Shown here piece after piece: positions 6,327 to 15,239 of a DNA stretch of 23,472 nucleotides. A model generated the notes under the pieces. That model saw only the letters and a list, made by a program, of their open reading frames with translations, had not been told where the DNA came from and made no database searches. The position numbers and the translations under genes were made by a program. The stretch comes from Desulfotomaculum sp. (GTDB lineage: Bacteria > Bacillota > Desulfotomaculia > Desulfotomaculales > Desulfohalotomaculaceae), in NCBI GenBank assembly GCA_021129815.1, contig JAJOKN010000020.1, positions 1 to 23,472 on the forward strand, written 5' to 3'. How positions within the stretch are numbered: the first letter of the stretch is position 1; each line of letters starts with the position of its first letter.

Positions 6327-8489
6327 TTGGAAATATTGCTGGCTCCAAAAGCAGGGTTTTGTTTTGGTGTAAAAAGAGCTATAGATATTGCTGTTAAAGT
6401 TGCATCAAAGAGAGATAAGCCTGTTTATACCTTAGGACCTATAATACACAACCCGCAGCTAGTTGCGAGTTTGTGCCAAAAAGAAATAGAAAAAATTGAT
6501 GCTATTGATGAAAAGCCTCCAGGGGTTTTAATAATAAGGTCGCATGGCGTTGAACCAAACGTTATAGAAGTTGCGCAAGAGTATGGACATGAGATTGTAG
6601 ATGCGACATGCCCATTTGTTAAAAAAGCTCAAAAGATGGCTTTTGAGTTTATGAATAAGGGTTATTGTGTGGTAGTTGTTGGAGATAGAGATCATCCAGA
6701 AGTTAAAGGCATAGTAGGATGGGCAAGTGGTAAAGCTTTAGTCGTAAAAGACGAAAGTGAAGCACAAGAAATTAGTACCCAAAAACCTGTATGTGTGATT
6801 GCGCAGACAACTCAACCGCTTGATAATTTTAATCGAGTGGTGAATTCGATTATAAAAAAAGGGTTTCAAGTAAAAGCATGCAATACTATATGTAGTGCTA
6901 CAGAAGAGCGTCAACGTGCAGCACTTGAAGTAGCTGGTTGTGTTGACGTTATGGTGGTGGTGGGTGGGTTTAACAGTGCTAATACCAGTAAGTTAACCGC
7001 GCTTTGTAGTAGCACCGGAACACCGACTTATCAAGTTGAAACAGCTGATGAACTAAAAAGAGAATGGTTTTGCGGTGTAAAAAAAGCCGGTTTAACAGCA
7101 GGTGCTTCTACACCTGGTTGGATTATTGAGGAGGTTAAATGTAGGATGAAGGAGTTAGGTGAAGAAATGGAAAAAAAAGAAGAACTAACAAAAAACGAAA
7201 ACTTGGCGCAAGAAGGTACTGTGGAAGAACAAAACAAAGTGAATTCTGTGGATTTTCAGGAAAACGCTGCAAATGAGGCTTCAAGTGAAGAAGAGAGTAT
7301 GCAGGATACACTTGAAGTGAAAGAACTCAAAAGAGGCGACATTGTAAAAGGTGTTGTTGTTCAGGTAAATGAAGATGAAGTGCTGGTAGATATAGGAGCT
7401 AAATCGGAAGGAGTTATATCCCCAAGAGAACTGGTAGGATATAAAGATGCCAATCCTAAAGACATAGTAAAGGTTGGCGATGAGATAGATGTAATGGTGA
7501 TTAAAGCAGAAGACGATGAAGGTAGAGTTGTATTATCTAAAGACCGCGTTGATATAGAACGCAATTGGGATAGGCTTGAAAAGGCTATGGAAGATGGAGA
7601 GTCAGTTGAAGGTGTTGTGCGCGAAATTGTTAATGGGGGACTGATAGTTGATATTGGTGTTAGAGCTTTTTTACCAGCATCTTTGTTGGATGTAGTATAT
7701 GTAGAAGATTTGACACAGTATTTGAACAAAACTCTTAAGCTTAAAATTATTGAGATGAATAAACCAAAGAGAAAAATTATTGTGTCTAGAAAAACATTGA
7801 TAGAAGAAGAGCGTGCTAGAGCAAAACAGGAGCTCTTTGATAAACTCGAGGTAGGGCAGGTTGTACGTGGAACAGTGCAGAGGCTTACAGAATTTGGAGC
7901 ATTTGTTGATATAGGTGGGGTAGATGGACTGCTGCACATATCGGAGATTGCATGGCATCGAGTTGATCATCCTTCTGATGTGCTAAAAGAAGGAGATGAG
8001 ATTGAGGTAAAGGTTTTAAAGATAGACAAGGATGCAGAGAAAGTATCGCTTAGCTTAAAACAAGCTTTACCTGATCCATGGGAGAAAGTAGATTCTAAAT
8101 ATAAAGTGGGAGATATTATTAAAGTAAAAGTGGTGAGGCTTGCACCATTTGGTGCGTTTGTACAGCTGGAACCTGGGGTGGAAGGTTTGATCCATATCTC
8201 GCACTTAGCAAAGCATCACGTTGAGAAGCCTGAGGATGTTGTAAAAGAAGGAGAAGAAGTAGAAGTAAAAGTACTGTCAGTTGATAAAGATGAGAAAAGG
8301 ATAAGATTGTCTATACGGGAAGCAAAGAAAGAAGCTGAGATTATTGAACGGAAACAAAAGCAAAAAAAAAAGCAAAGCAGTGAGGAAAAAGATATTAAAG
8401 ATGATGATTCAAATGATGACAGCATAGCATTGCTAGGAGACGCTATGCCGCCAGAGCTAGCTGAGATGGCAAAAATGGCAAAGCAGTGA
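6327..8489 (+). CDS. ispH-rpsA: IspH (HMB-PP reductase) fused to ribosomal protein S1-like protein with four S1 domains
   Basis: This is a bifunctional protein of about 720 aa. Residues 1-275 are IspH, which reduces HMB-PP to IPP and DMAPP at the end of the MEP isoprenoid pathway. The [4Fe-4S] cysteines are C12 (GFCFGVKRAI), C95 (DATCPFVKK) and C189 (NTICSATEERQ). His41, His73 (RSHG), Glu125 (DHPEVKG) and GGFNSANTSKL are also present. After an acidic linker (about 276-332), four S1 RNA-binding domains start near residues 334, 424, 508 and 594, followed by a lysine-rich tail. The frame is open to GTG 6315, but I choose TTG 6327. It follows TGAGGTGA with normal spacing and gives MEILLAPKAGFCFG, the usual IspH start. 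The fusion is known in clostridia; its coupling of Fe-S chemistry to mRNA binding is unexplained. Confidence 0.94.
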   Translation: MEILLAPKAGFCFGVKRAIDIAVKVASKRDKPVYTLGPIIHNPQLVASLCQKEIEKIDAIDEKPPGVLIIRSHGVEPNVIEVAQEYGHEIVDATCPFVKKAQKMAFEFMNKGYCVVVVGDRDHPEVKGIVGWASGKALVVKDESEAQEISTQKPVCVIAQTTQPLDNFNRVVNSIIKKGFQVKACNTICSATEERQRAALEVAGCVDVMVVVGGFNSANTSKLTALCSSTGTPTYQVETADELKREWFCGVKKAGLTAGASTPGWIIEEVKCRMKELGEEMEKKEELTKNENLAQEGTVEEQNKVNSVDFQENAANEASSEEESMQDTLEVKELKRGDIVKGVVVQVNEDEVLVDIGAKSEGVISPRELVGYKDANPKDIVKVGDEIDVMVIKAEDDEGRVVLSKDRVDIERNWDRLEKAMEDGESVEGVVREIVNGGLIVDIGVRAFLPASLLDVVYVEDLTQYLNKTLKLKIIEMNKPKRKIIVSRKTLIEEERARAKQELFDKLEVGQVVRGTVQRLTEFGAFVDIGGVDGLLHISEIAWHRVDHPSDVLKEGDEIEVKVLKIDKDAEKVSLSLKQALPDPWEKVDSKYKVGDIIKVKVVRLAPFGAFVQLEPGVEGLIHISHLAKHHVEKPEDVVKEGEEVEVKVLSVDKDEKRIRLSIREAKKEAEIIERKQKQKKKQSSEEKDIKDDDSNDDSIALLGDAMPPELAEMAKMAKQ

Positions 8490-8501
8490 TAAAAAACTCT
8501 G

Positions 8502-8548
8502 TAGCCCTATAGAGAAGCCTTGAGTTGCTCTATGGAGCTAATTTTATG
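8502..8548 (+). terminator. Probable rho-independent terminator after ispH-rpsA
   Basis: TAGCCCTATAGAG (8502-8514) and CTCTATGGAGCTA (8528-8540) pair over 13 positions with one mismatch and one G-U, around a 13-nt loop. ATTTTAT follows, a short and imperfect U-tract. It lies 12 bases after the stop codon, where the cmk-ispH-rpsA transcript would end. Confidence 0.5.
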
Positions 8549-8596
8549 AGGTTTAAGTTAACTTTAAAAGTGAGCGAAACCAAATTTTAGTTTTAA

Positions 8597-8611
8597 TTTG
8601 AAATATTCAAA
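8597..8611. repeat. Small inverted repeat upstream of the ABC transporter genes
   Basis: TTTGAA and TTCAAA flank ATA in the AT-rich gap (8549-8727) ahead of the ABC ATPase. It could be an operator, but six bases per arm in AT-rich sequence is weak. I see no riboswitch or clear promoter in this gap. Confidence 0.2.
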
Positions 8612-8727
8612 AAATTATTAGTGATTATTTTTTATGTAGTGGTAATTACTTTAAAATAAATTTTACTGTATTATTTTTTTTGTATTTTGTGATATTGGTT
8701 ACTATTTTTAAGTCGGAGGAAACTAGC

Positions 8728-9417
8728 ATGATACTTGAACTGTCAAATATATCTAAAAGCTATGGATCAAATTTAGTGTTGAGCAGAATTTCATTTTGTG
8801 TAGAAAAGCATGAAATCGTGTGCTTGGTTGGGCATTCTGGCTGTGGCAAATCCACAACGCTCAACATCATAGCAGGGCTTTTAAAGGCAGATGCAGGAGA
8901 AATAAAAAACAACAGTCCAAAGATTTCATATGTATTTCAAGAGGATAGGCTTTTGCCGTGGAAAACAGTGTATGAGAACATCAAACTAGTAGCAGAGCAC
9001 AAGAGCAAGAAAGAAATATATAAGATGATTTATGCAGTTGGCTTGAGTGGATTTGAAAACAAATACCCATCAGAGTTGAGTGGCGGCATGCGTCAGAGAG
9101 TAGCTATAGCCAGAGCTTTTATATATGAGGCGGATTTGCTGTTGATGGACGAACCGTTTAAATCTTTGGACTATGCTTTGAAGATAAACATGCTCGATAT
9201 GTTGGTGCAGTTGTGGAAAAAGTCAAACATATCCATAGTGTTTGTAACTCATGATATAGACGAAGCGCTGCTCACTGCTGATAGAGTGATAATATATTCT
9301 AAAAGACCTGCGCGTGTAGTCAAGGATATTGCAATTGATATACCTCAAGAATACAGAGAATTGCACGATGAAAAGCTGATTAGGATTAAAAATGATATAA
9401 TGAGCTTGATAGTATAG
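8728..9417 (+). CDS. ABC transporter ATP-binding protein, NitT/TauT (SsuB/TauB) type
   Basis: This 229-aa ATPase energises an importer at the inner face of the membrane. Walker A GHSGCGKS is at residues 35-42, the Q-loop YVFQEDRLLPW with Q71, the signature LSGGMRQRVAIARA from 117, Walker B LLLMDEPF with D141/E142, and the switch His in THD at 175. The PW after the Q-loop (LLPW) is typical of the nitrate/sulfonate/taurine/pyrimidine-precursor subfamily. The frame opens at TTG 8680, but ATG 8728 has Shine-Dalgarno TCGGAGGA at good spacing and gives MILELSNISKSYG. The matching lipoprotein and permease lie about 560 bases downstream, beyond a decayed hepT gene. Confidence 0.93.
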   Translation: MILELSNISKSYGSNLVLSRISFCVEKHEIVCLVGHSGCGKSTTLNIIAGLLKADAGEIKNNSPKISYVFQEDRLLPWKTVYENIKLVAEHKSKKEIYKMIYAVGLSGFENKYPSELSGGMRQRVAIARAFIYEADLLLMDEPFKSLDYALKINMLDMLVQLWKKSNISIVFVTHDIDEALLTADRVIIYSKRPARVVKDIAIDIPQEYRELHDEKLIRIKNDIMSLIV

Positions 9418-9528
9418 CTATAAATATTAAAGAAGGCATTGAAACCGAAGAATGGAAGTGTTCAAAATTTCGTGTCAGTTTAGTCCATTTATCGTGCAAT
9501 GAAGTTAACGAGAAACAACCGTAAATAG

Positions 9529-9927
9529 TATTTAAAATCTACTTCAATTAACTCATTTGAATTTATCCATAAGCGCATCTATGAGGAATATGAAAACAAT
9601 CCGCAGAATCTTTTGAATTATACAAAGCAAGATTCCATTATATTGAATATTCAAAGGGCTACTGAAGCATGTATAGATTTAGCTATGCATATTGTAGCTG
9701 AAAAATCGCTGGGCATTCCACAAAGTAGCAGAGATGGATTTGAGTTGCTTTATAAAAGTGGAATTATAGATGAAGAGTTAAACAAAAAACTTAAAGCAAT
9801 GGTTGGCTTTAGAAACATTGTAGTTCGTGATTATCAGAATATAGATTTGGATATTGTTAAAAAGATAGTAGAACTGCATTTAGGCGATATGAAGCAATTT
9901 GCTTCGTTTATGCTTAAGAAACTTTAA
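9529..9927 (+). pseudogene. Degenerate HepT-like (DUF86) toxin gene
   Basis: The frame from 9529 reads INSFEFIHKRIYEEYENNPQ and then LLNYTKQDS, LNIQRATEACIDLAMHI, GIPQSSRDGFELLYKSGIID and AMVGFRNIVVRDYQNIDLDI. This matches the HepT HEPN fold of the HepT/MntA toxin-antitoxin family. The catalytic motif is normally R-x4-H-x-Y; here it is RNIVVRDY, so the histidine is arginine and RNase activity should be lost. There is no credible start: an in-frame TAG lies at 9526-9528, an ATG at 9499 lacks a Shine-Dalgarno, and the first available internal start is TTG 9613 without one. No MntA nucleotidyltransferase is recognisable in 9418-9528. The gene sits between the ATPase and lipoprotein genes of one transporter. 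It is most likely a dead insertion. Confidence 0.7.
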
Positions 9928-9979
9928 AAAAATCATTAATTTAAGATTTTAAAAATAATTTTAAAGGGGGCATGATTGT

Positions 9980-11014
9980 ATGAAAAGTAAATATTCAAAG
10001 CTATTGATATTATTGTTGAGTATTGTAACGGTAGCGGTGTTTGCGTTTGGATGCGGAGAGAAAGCAGCGGAAGAAAAAGAAGCTGAACAGCCACAGCAAC
10101 AAGAGCAACAAGCTGAAGCTTTGGAAGAGATAAATGTAGGAGTGTTAAGAGGTCCCACTGTCATAAGCATGATAAAGATGTTTGAAGATAACACGACGAT
10201 AGGCGATAAAGTCAAAGTCAACTATTCAGTTGCAGAAGCGCCTAATATCATTATGTCGCGTTTATTAAATGGTGAACTTGACATAGCGACTATTCCTTCT
10301 AACTTAGCAGCTAAGATTTACAATAAAGGAGTACCGTATCAGACAGCAGCTGTAAGTGTGTGGGGAGTGCTTTATATATTGAGCAACGGAGTGGAAATAA
10401 ACAGCTGGAGCGACTTGAAAGGAAAGGAGATTGGGCTATTTGGAAGAGGTGCTACGCCTGATATACTGCTCAGGTATTTGCTCAAGCAAAACGGCATAGA
10501 TCCTGAGAAGGATGTGACTTTGAACTATTCAGCAGGACACGTAGAGCTTGCTCAAAAGATGATTGCAGGACAGGTGAAAGTTGCAGTTGTGCCACAGCCG
10601 CTTGCAACTATGGTGATGACAAAAAATAAGGATATAAAAAAAGTGCTCGATTTCCAAGAAGAGTGGAAGCGAATTCATGGCAGCGATGTGGCTATTCCAC
10701 AAGCTTGCTTGGTGGTGAAAAAAGAGTTAGCAGAAAAGCATCCAGAGATTGTAGTTGAGTTTTTGAGAGAATATGAAAAATCGATCAATTGGGTAAATGA
10801 AAATCCAAAAGAAGCAGGTGTACTGCTTGAAAAGCACAACACAGGTATGAAAGCAAAACTGGCCGAAAAAGCTATTCCATACTGCAATATAAAGTATATG
10901 GATGCGATTGCAGCAAAACCTGTGCTTGAAGAATACTACTCTATACTTCATGGTTTTGCGCCAGAGAGCATAGGAGGAAAACTGCCGGATGAAGGGTTCT
11001 ACTTTAAGAAATAG
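9980..11014 (+). CDS. ABC transporter substrate-binding lipoprotein, NMT1/NitT/TauT family
   Basis: This 344-aa exported lipoprotein captures the ligand for the importer. Residues 1-24 are a signal peptide (basic MKSKYSK, then a long hydrophobic core) ending in FAFGC, with Cys25 as the lipidation site. A Glu/Gln-rich linker follows (about 27-47). The mature domain has GVLRGPTVISM, LLNGELDIATIPSNLAAKI, WSDLKGKEIGLFGRGATPDI and AGQVKVAVVPQPLATM, all typical of the NMT1-like periplasmic-binding fold. The ligand is unknown; nitrate, sulfonate and pyrimidine precursors are family options. AAAGGGGG lies 9 bases upstream of ATG 9980. Its 3' end overlaps the permease start by 26 bases. Confidence 0.92.
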   Translation: MKSKYSKLLILLLSIVTVAVFAFGCGEKAAEEKEAEQPQQQEQQAEALEEINVGVLRGPTVISMIKMFEDNTTIGDKVKVNYSVAEAPNIIMSRLLNGELDIATIPSNLAAKIYNKGVPYQTAAVSVWGVLYILSNGVEINSWSDLKGKEIGLFGRGATPDILLRYLLKQNGIDPEKDVTLNYSAGHVELAQKMIAGQVKVAVVPQPLATMVMTKNKDIKKVLDFQEEWKRIHGSDVAIPQACLVVKKELAEKHPEIVVEFLREYEKSINWVNENPKEAGVLLEKHNTGMKAKLAEKAIPYCNIKYMDAIAAKPVLEEYYSILHGFAPESIGGKLPDEGFYFKK

Positions 11015-11749
11015 CTTAATTACCTTAATTGCAGTATTATTCTTTTTAACAGTTTGGAAAATTGCGGCAATGTTGATAGGGGCAGAGATTATCCTGCCCC
11101 ATCCTGAAACTACCTTTAAGTACTTGTTTGATGTAGTACGATCAGATGAATTTTTACAATCTTTAATTTCCACATTGGCAAGAGGTATGACGGGTTTTGT
11201 ATTTGCATCGTGCCTAGGCATTTTAGTTGGTTTTATTGCGGGATTCAGTAAAACTGTTTTTTTTTTTTATGTCAACCTTTTATAGTGTTGATAAGATCAA
11301 CTCCTACCATGTCGATAATACTCCTGGCGCTTATATGGTTTGGTTCTGAACTGGTGCCTGTATTTGTAGTTTTTTTAATAGCATTTCCTATCATGGCTAT
11401 AAACGTGATAGAAGGTGTAAAGAACATAGACGTAAAGCTTTTAGAAATGGCTAAAGTGTATAACATAAGGTTTGTGAAAAGGGTAAAAGACATATACTTT
11501 CCATCTATTTTGCCATATATGATAGCAGGCACTTCAAATGCCTTGGGGATAGGCTGGAAAGTAGCCATATCTGCAGAAGTACTAAGCCATCCAGCCTTTG
11601 GAGTTGGTACAGAATTATATGAAGCTAAGATATTTCTAGAGACAGGCATGGTATTTGCATGGACATTGGTGGCTATAATTGTGGGCTTTATGTTAGAAAA
11701 GCTTTTGCGCATTTTAGAGAGAAAACTGCAGCCGTGGAAGGAATTGTAG
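10989..11749 (+). pseudogene. ABC transporter permease, NitT/TauT type, frame broken at a 12-T run
   Basis: The gene is a binding-protein-dependent inner-membrane permease in two frames. The first (10989-11285) starts MKGSTLRNSLITLIAVLFFL and ends soon after GIAGFSKT-like residues, at TAG 11283. The second continues QPFIVLIRSTPTMSIILLAL, then the EAA loop (EMAKVYNIRFVKRV, FPSILPY), and ends at TAG 11747. The junction is a run of 12 T at 11257-11268. Removing two T joins the frames and restores the spacing seen in relatives between the GxS turn and the QPFI segment; adding one T also joins them. AGGAGG inside the preceding gene serves the ATG at 10989. This may be a true mutation, a phase-variable tract, transcriptional slippage or a sequencing error. 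I call it broken as written. Confidence 0.8.
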
Positions 11750-11949
11750 TGTTTTTTTAGTTGAATACTTTTAAGGGTTATGGAAATAAATTTAATTAAC
11801 AAAGGAAGCTTAAATAGATTATTATTTTGCCCGCTGTTATGTTAATTATATTAAATTTATGTTAAAATAACCTTAATAAGCAAATAATTACCGAAAAAAA
11901 TCTTTGAGCTTAAAGTTGCATTACATTACAAAAGGAGTTGGTGTTAACG

Positions 11950-12483
11950 ATGAATATCAATGTAAGAGGTAAAAATGTAGAAGTAACACCGGCGCTTAAG
12001 AGCTATGTTGAAAAGAGGGTAGGGAAGTTAAAGAGATTTTTTGATGGATTAGGAGATGCTGAAGTAAAATTAGAAATTAAAAAGAACAGACATAAAGTAG
12101 AAGTTACTATACCAGTAAATGGTATGATTTTAAGAGGAGAAGAAGCTACAGCTGATATGTATGCATCTGTTGACTTAGTAGTTGAAAAGTTAGAGAGGCA
12201 AATAGAAAGATACAAAGGCAAGTTGTATGAAAAGAAAGCTAGAGCTGCAAGTGCTATAAAAGCACCTGAGCCTTTGGAAAAAGATAAAAGTGAAGAAGAT
12301 AAATTTAAAATAGTTAAAACGAAGAGATTTGCTATAAAACCGATGGCAGTAGAGGAAGCGGTTATGCAGATGAATTTGTTGGGACATAATTTCTTTGTAT
12401 TTATGAATGCTGAAACGGAGCAAGTAAACGTAGTATATGTGAGAAAAGATGGAAACTACGGCTTGATAGAGCCAACTTTTTGA
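11950..12483 (+). CDS. hpf: Ribosome hibernation promoting factor, long form
   Basis: This 177-aa protein dimerises 70S ribosomes into inactive 100S particles in stationary phase. Residues 1-100 are the S30AE/RaiA domain (MNINVRGKNVEVTPALKSYV, KRFFDGLGDAEVKLEI, YASVDLVVEKLERQIERYKG). After a charged linker, residues about 120-177 are the C-terminal dimerisation domain (KIVKTKRFAIKPM, EAVMQMNLLGHNFFVFMN, GLIEPTF). The frame also offers TTG 11938 and GTG 11941, but these sit on top of the Shine-Dalgarno AAAGGAG (11931-11937). ATG 11950 is 12 bases away, slightly long, and matches the family start. The hpf-secA-prfB order is common in Firmicutes. Confidence 0.94.
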   Translation: MNINVRGKNVEVTPALKSYVEKRVGKLKRFFDGLGDAEVKLEIKKNRHKVEVTIPVNGMILRGEEATADMYASVDLVVEKLERQIERYKGKLYEKKARAASAIKAPEPLEKDKSEEDKFKIVKTKRFAIKPMAVEEAVMQMNLLGHNFFVFMNAETEQVNVVYVRKDGNYGLIEPTF

Positions 12484-12538
12484 TAAACTTGCAGCTGTTT
12501 TATATAAGTGATAAAATAACTTTGATTGTATTTTTTTA

Positions 12539-12573
12539 AAGTTAAGGAACCTAAAGCAAAGGTTCCTTAATTT
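12539..12573 (+). terminator. Hairpin between hpf and secA, probable terminator or attenuator
   Basis: AAGTTAAGGAACC (12539-12551) and GGTTCCTTAATTT (12561-12573) form 13 pairs with one G-U around a 9-nt loop. The U-rich 3' end is interrupted by AA, so termination may be partial. The hairpin ends only four bases before the secA Shine-Dalgarno (12578-12584), so it could also affect secA initiation. Confidence 0.6.
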
Positions 12574-12589
12574 AATGTGAGGTGTATGT

Positions 12590-15238
12590 TTGTTGATTAG
12601 TTTTTTAAAAAAGCTGTTTGATGATAACGCTAGAGAAATAAAGCGTTTGGAACGTACAGTGGCGGATATAAATGAGATTGAACCTAAAATCAGTTCGCTA
12701 TCGGACGACGAACTCAAGGCTAAAACCATGGAGTTTAAAGAAAGGCATAAAAATGGAGAAACGTTAGATGACATTTTGCCTGAAGCTTTTGCTGTGGTAA
12801 GAGAAGCATCAAAGCGTGTGCTTGGCATGAGACACTTTGATGTACAGCTTATGGGTGGAATTGTGTTGCATCAAGGGCGCATTGCAGAGATGAAGACCGG
12901 TGAAGGTAAAACGTTGGTAGCCACATTGCCTGCTTATTTAAATGCGCTTACAGGCAAAGGTGTACATATAGTTACAGTGAACGATTATCTGGCAAAAAGG
13001 GACAGCGAATGGATGGGCAGGATTTATGAATTTTTGGGAATGTCAGTAGGTCTCATAGTGCATGGGCTGGAGCCAAGCGAGAGGCGGGAAGCGTACCAGT
13101 GCGATATCACTTATGGTACCAATAATGAATTTGGATTTGATTATTTAAGGGATAATATGGCGTTACATAAAGAACAGTTGGTGCAGCGAGATATCAATTA
13201 TGCAATAGTGGACGAGGTAGACAGCATTTTAATAGATGAGGCGAGAACGCCGCTTATAATTTCAGGGCAGGCTGATAAACCTACTGATATATATTACAGA
13301 GTAGACCGAGTTGTGTCCAAACTTGAGCCTGAAAAAGATTACACGGTGGATGAAAAAGCAAAGACAGTTACGTTAACAGAAGAAGGCGTTGAAAAGGTTG
13401 AAAAGCTCTTAGGAGTTGATAATTTATACGACGATGAAAATATGACGCTAAATCATCACGTGAATATGGCGCTGAAGGCACATGTGCTTATGAAACGCGA
13501 TCGCGATTATGTAGTCAAAGATGGTCAAGTCATTATAGTGGATGAATTCACAGGGAGGCTCATGTATGGACGCCGTTTCAGCGATGGGCTACATCAGGCT
13601 ATTGAAGCTAAAGAAGGCGTTAGGATAGAAAGAGAGTCGCAGACACTGGCGACCATTACGTTTCAGAATTATTTTAGAATGTACAAAAAGCTTGCAGGTA
13701 TGACAGGTACTGCTAAGACTGAAGAAGATGAGTTTAGGGGCATTTATGGTTTAGATGTGGTAGTAATTCCTACGCATAAGCCGATGATAAGGCAGGACTT
13801 ACCAGATGTTATTTATAAAACTGAAAAAGCAAAATTTAAAGCTGTTGTTGATGAAATTGAGAAAAGGCACAAAAAGAGGCAACCTGTGCTTGTAGGAACG
13901 GTGTCCATTGAAAAATCTGAAATTCTTTCAAAGATGTTAAAGAAAAAGGGCATACCCCATCAGGTGCTGAATGCCAAGTACCATGAAAAAGAAGCGGAGA
14001 TTATAGCACAAGCAGGACAGCCCGGTGCTGTTACCATTGCAACTAATATGGCTGGGCGCGGTACCGACATTTTGCTGGGAGGAAATCCAGAGTTTTTAGC
14101 ACAGGCAGAACTTAAGAAAAAAGTTAAAGGCAAGGATATTTCTGTGACGGAGTTGCCGGAATACAAAGATGTGCTTCAAAAATACAAAAAGATTGTAGAG
14201 GAAAACAGAAAGAAAGTAGTGGAGCTAGGCGGACTTCATATAATAGGTACCGAACGGCATGAAAGCAGGCGCATAGATAACCAGCTTCGCGGTCGTGCTG
14301 GACGACAAGGGGATCCAGGATCGAGCCAGTTTTATGTTTCGTTGGAAGACGACTTGATGCGGATTTTTGGATCTGAAAATATAAGCGGTATAATGGAAAA
14401 GCTTGGGTTAGATGAGGATACTCCTATTGAACACAAGATGGTTAGCAAGGCTATAGAATCTGCACAGAAAAAAGTTGAATCGAGGAACTTCAGCATCAGA
14501 AAGCATATATTGCAATTCGATGATGTGATGAATCAACAAAGGGAACTCATATACAAGCAGCGCAAGAAAGTGCTCATGGGTGAAGATATGAAAGAACACA
14601 TAAAAGAGATGATAACTGAAACTGTTAAGAAAATTGTTGATACTTATTGCCCCAAAGGCGTTTATCCCGAAGAATGGGATAAAGAGGGTTTGATAAAACA
14701 CATAAAGCAGATTTTGCCCATTGAAGTTGCAGCAGAGGATATAGCTGATCCTGATGTGGAGCAAGATGAAGTTGCTGAACTGCTCACTAAAAAGGCTTTA
14801 GAAGCATATGAAAAGCGGGAGCAGGAGATAGGTGAAGAGAAATTAAGAGAGATAGAGCGAATTATCATATTGAAAGTTGTAGATGAAAAGTGGATGGAAC
14901 ACTTGGACGCGATGGATCAATTGCGTGAGGGCATTGGGCTTCGCGGTTATGGACAAAAAGATCCTGTTATGGAGTATAAGTTTGAAGGTTATGAGATGTT
15001 TCAAAATATGATCGATAGCATCAGAGAAGATGTTGTGAGATATGTTTTTCGTGTGAATGTAATAGAAACTCCTAAAGTAGATCAGCTTAGAAATATAGTG
15101 GAAAATAAATATCAGGAGCAACAAACAAGAAGACCTGTGCGTCGTGAACCTAAAGTTGGGAGAAATGATCCCTGCCCGTGCGGCAGCGGTAAAAAATACA
15201 AAAAGTGTTGTGGTATGAAAAAAGCAACTGCGGTTTGA
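12590..15238 (+). CDS. secA: Protein translocase ATPase SecA
   Basis: This 882-aa motor drives unfolded preproteins through SecYEG. Visible are Walker A MKTGEGKTLVATLPA, DEVDSILIDEARTPLIISG (Walker B/DEAD-like), the preprotein cross-linking region, then MAGRGTDILLGG, IIGTERHESRRIDNQLRGRA and GRQGDPGSSQFYVSLEDDLM of the second nucleotide-binding domain. The helical scaffold follows, and a C-terminal zinc motif CPCGSGKKYKKCC that binds SecB or ribosomes in relatives. There is no ATG in frame. TTG 12590 and the adjacent TTG 12593 both lie a workable distance from TGAGGTG (12578-12584); I give 12590 (MLISFLKKLF). An ATG at 12586 is out of frame and stops at once. SecA of Firmicutes is about 840-900 aa, so it is full length. 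Confidence 0.96.
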   Translation: MLISFLKKLFDDNAREIKRLERTVADINEIEPKISSLSDDELKAKTMEFKERHKNGETLDDILPEAFAVVREASKRVLGMRHFDVQLMGGIVLHQGRIAEMKTGEGKTLVATLPAYLNALTGKGVHIVTVNDYLAKRDSEWMGRIYEFLGMSVGLIVHGLEPSERREAYQCDITYGTNNEFGFDYLRDNMALHKEQLVQRDINYAIVDEVDSILIDEARTPLIISGQADKPTDIYYRVDRVVSKLEPEKDYTVDEKAKTVTLTEEGVEKVEKLLGVDNLYDDENMTLNHHVNMALKAHVLMKRDRDYVVKDGQVIIVDEFTGRLMYGRRFSDGLHQAIEAKEGVRIERESQTLATITFQNYFRMYKKLAGMTGTAKTEEDEFRGIYGLDVVVIPTHKPMIRQDLPDVIYKTEKAKFKAVVDEIEKRHKKRQPVLVGTVSIEKSEILSKMLKKKGIPHQVLNAKYHEKEAEIIAQAGQPGAVTIATNMAGRGTDILLGGNPEFLAQAELKKKVKGKDISVTELPEYKDVLQKYKKIVEENRKKVVELGGLHIIGTERHESRRIDNQLRGRAGRQGDPGSSQFYVSLEDDLMRIFGSENISGIMEKLGLDEDTPIEHKMVSKAIESAQKKVESRNFSIRKHILQFDDVMNQQRELIYKQRKKVLMGEDMKEHIKEMITETVKKIVDTYCPKGVYPEEWDKEGLIKHIKQILPIEVAAEDIADPDVEQDEVAELLTKKALEAYEKREQEIGEEKLREIERIIILKVVDEKWMEHLDAMDQLREGIGLRGYGQKDPVMEYKFEGYEMFQNMIDSIREDVVRYVFRVNVIETPKVDQLRNIVENKYQEQQTRRPVRREPKVGRNDPCPCGSGKKYKKCCGMKKATAV

Positions 15239-15239
15239 G

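Noticed and set aside
8549..8727. Possible riboswitch (such as TPP) before the NitT-type transporter
   Set aside because: The gap is almost pure A/T, with none of the conserved GC-containing motifs of known riboswitches.
8680..8727. Upstream TTG start for the ABC ATPase
   Set aside because: It lacks a Shine-Dalgarno. The TCGGAGGA site serves ATG 8728, and the added residues are not part of the family.
9418..9498. MntA antitoxin remnant before the hepT-like gene
   Set aside because: No nucleotidyltransferase motif (GSxARG, DxD) could be read in any frame.
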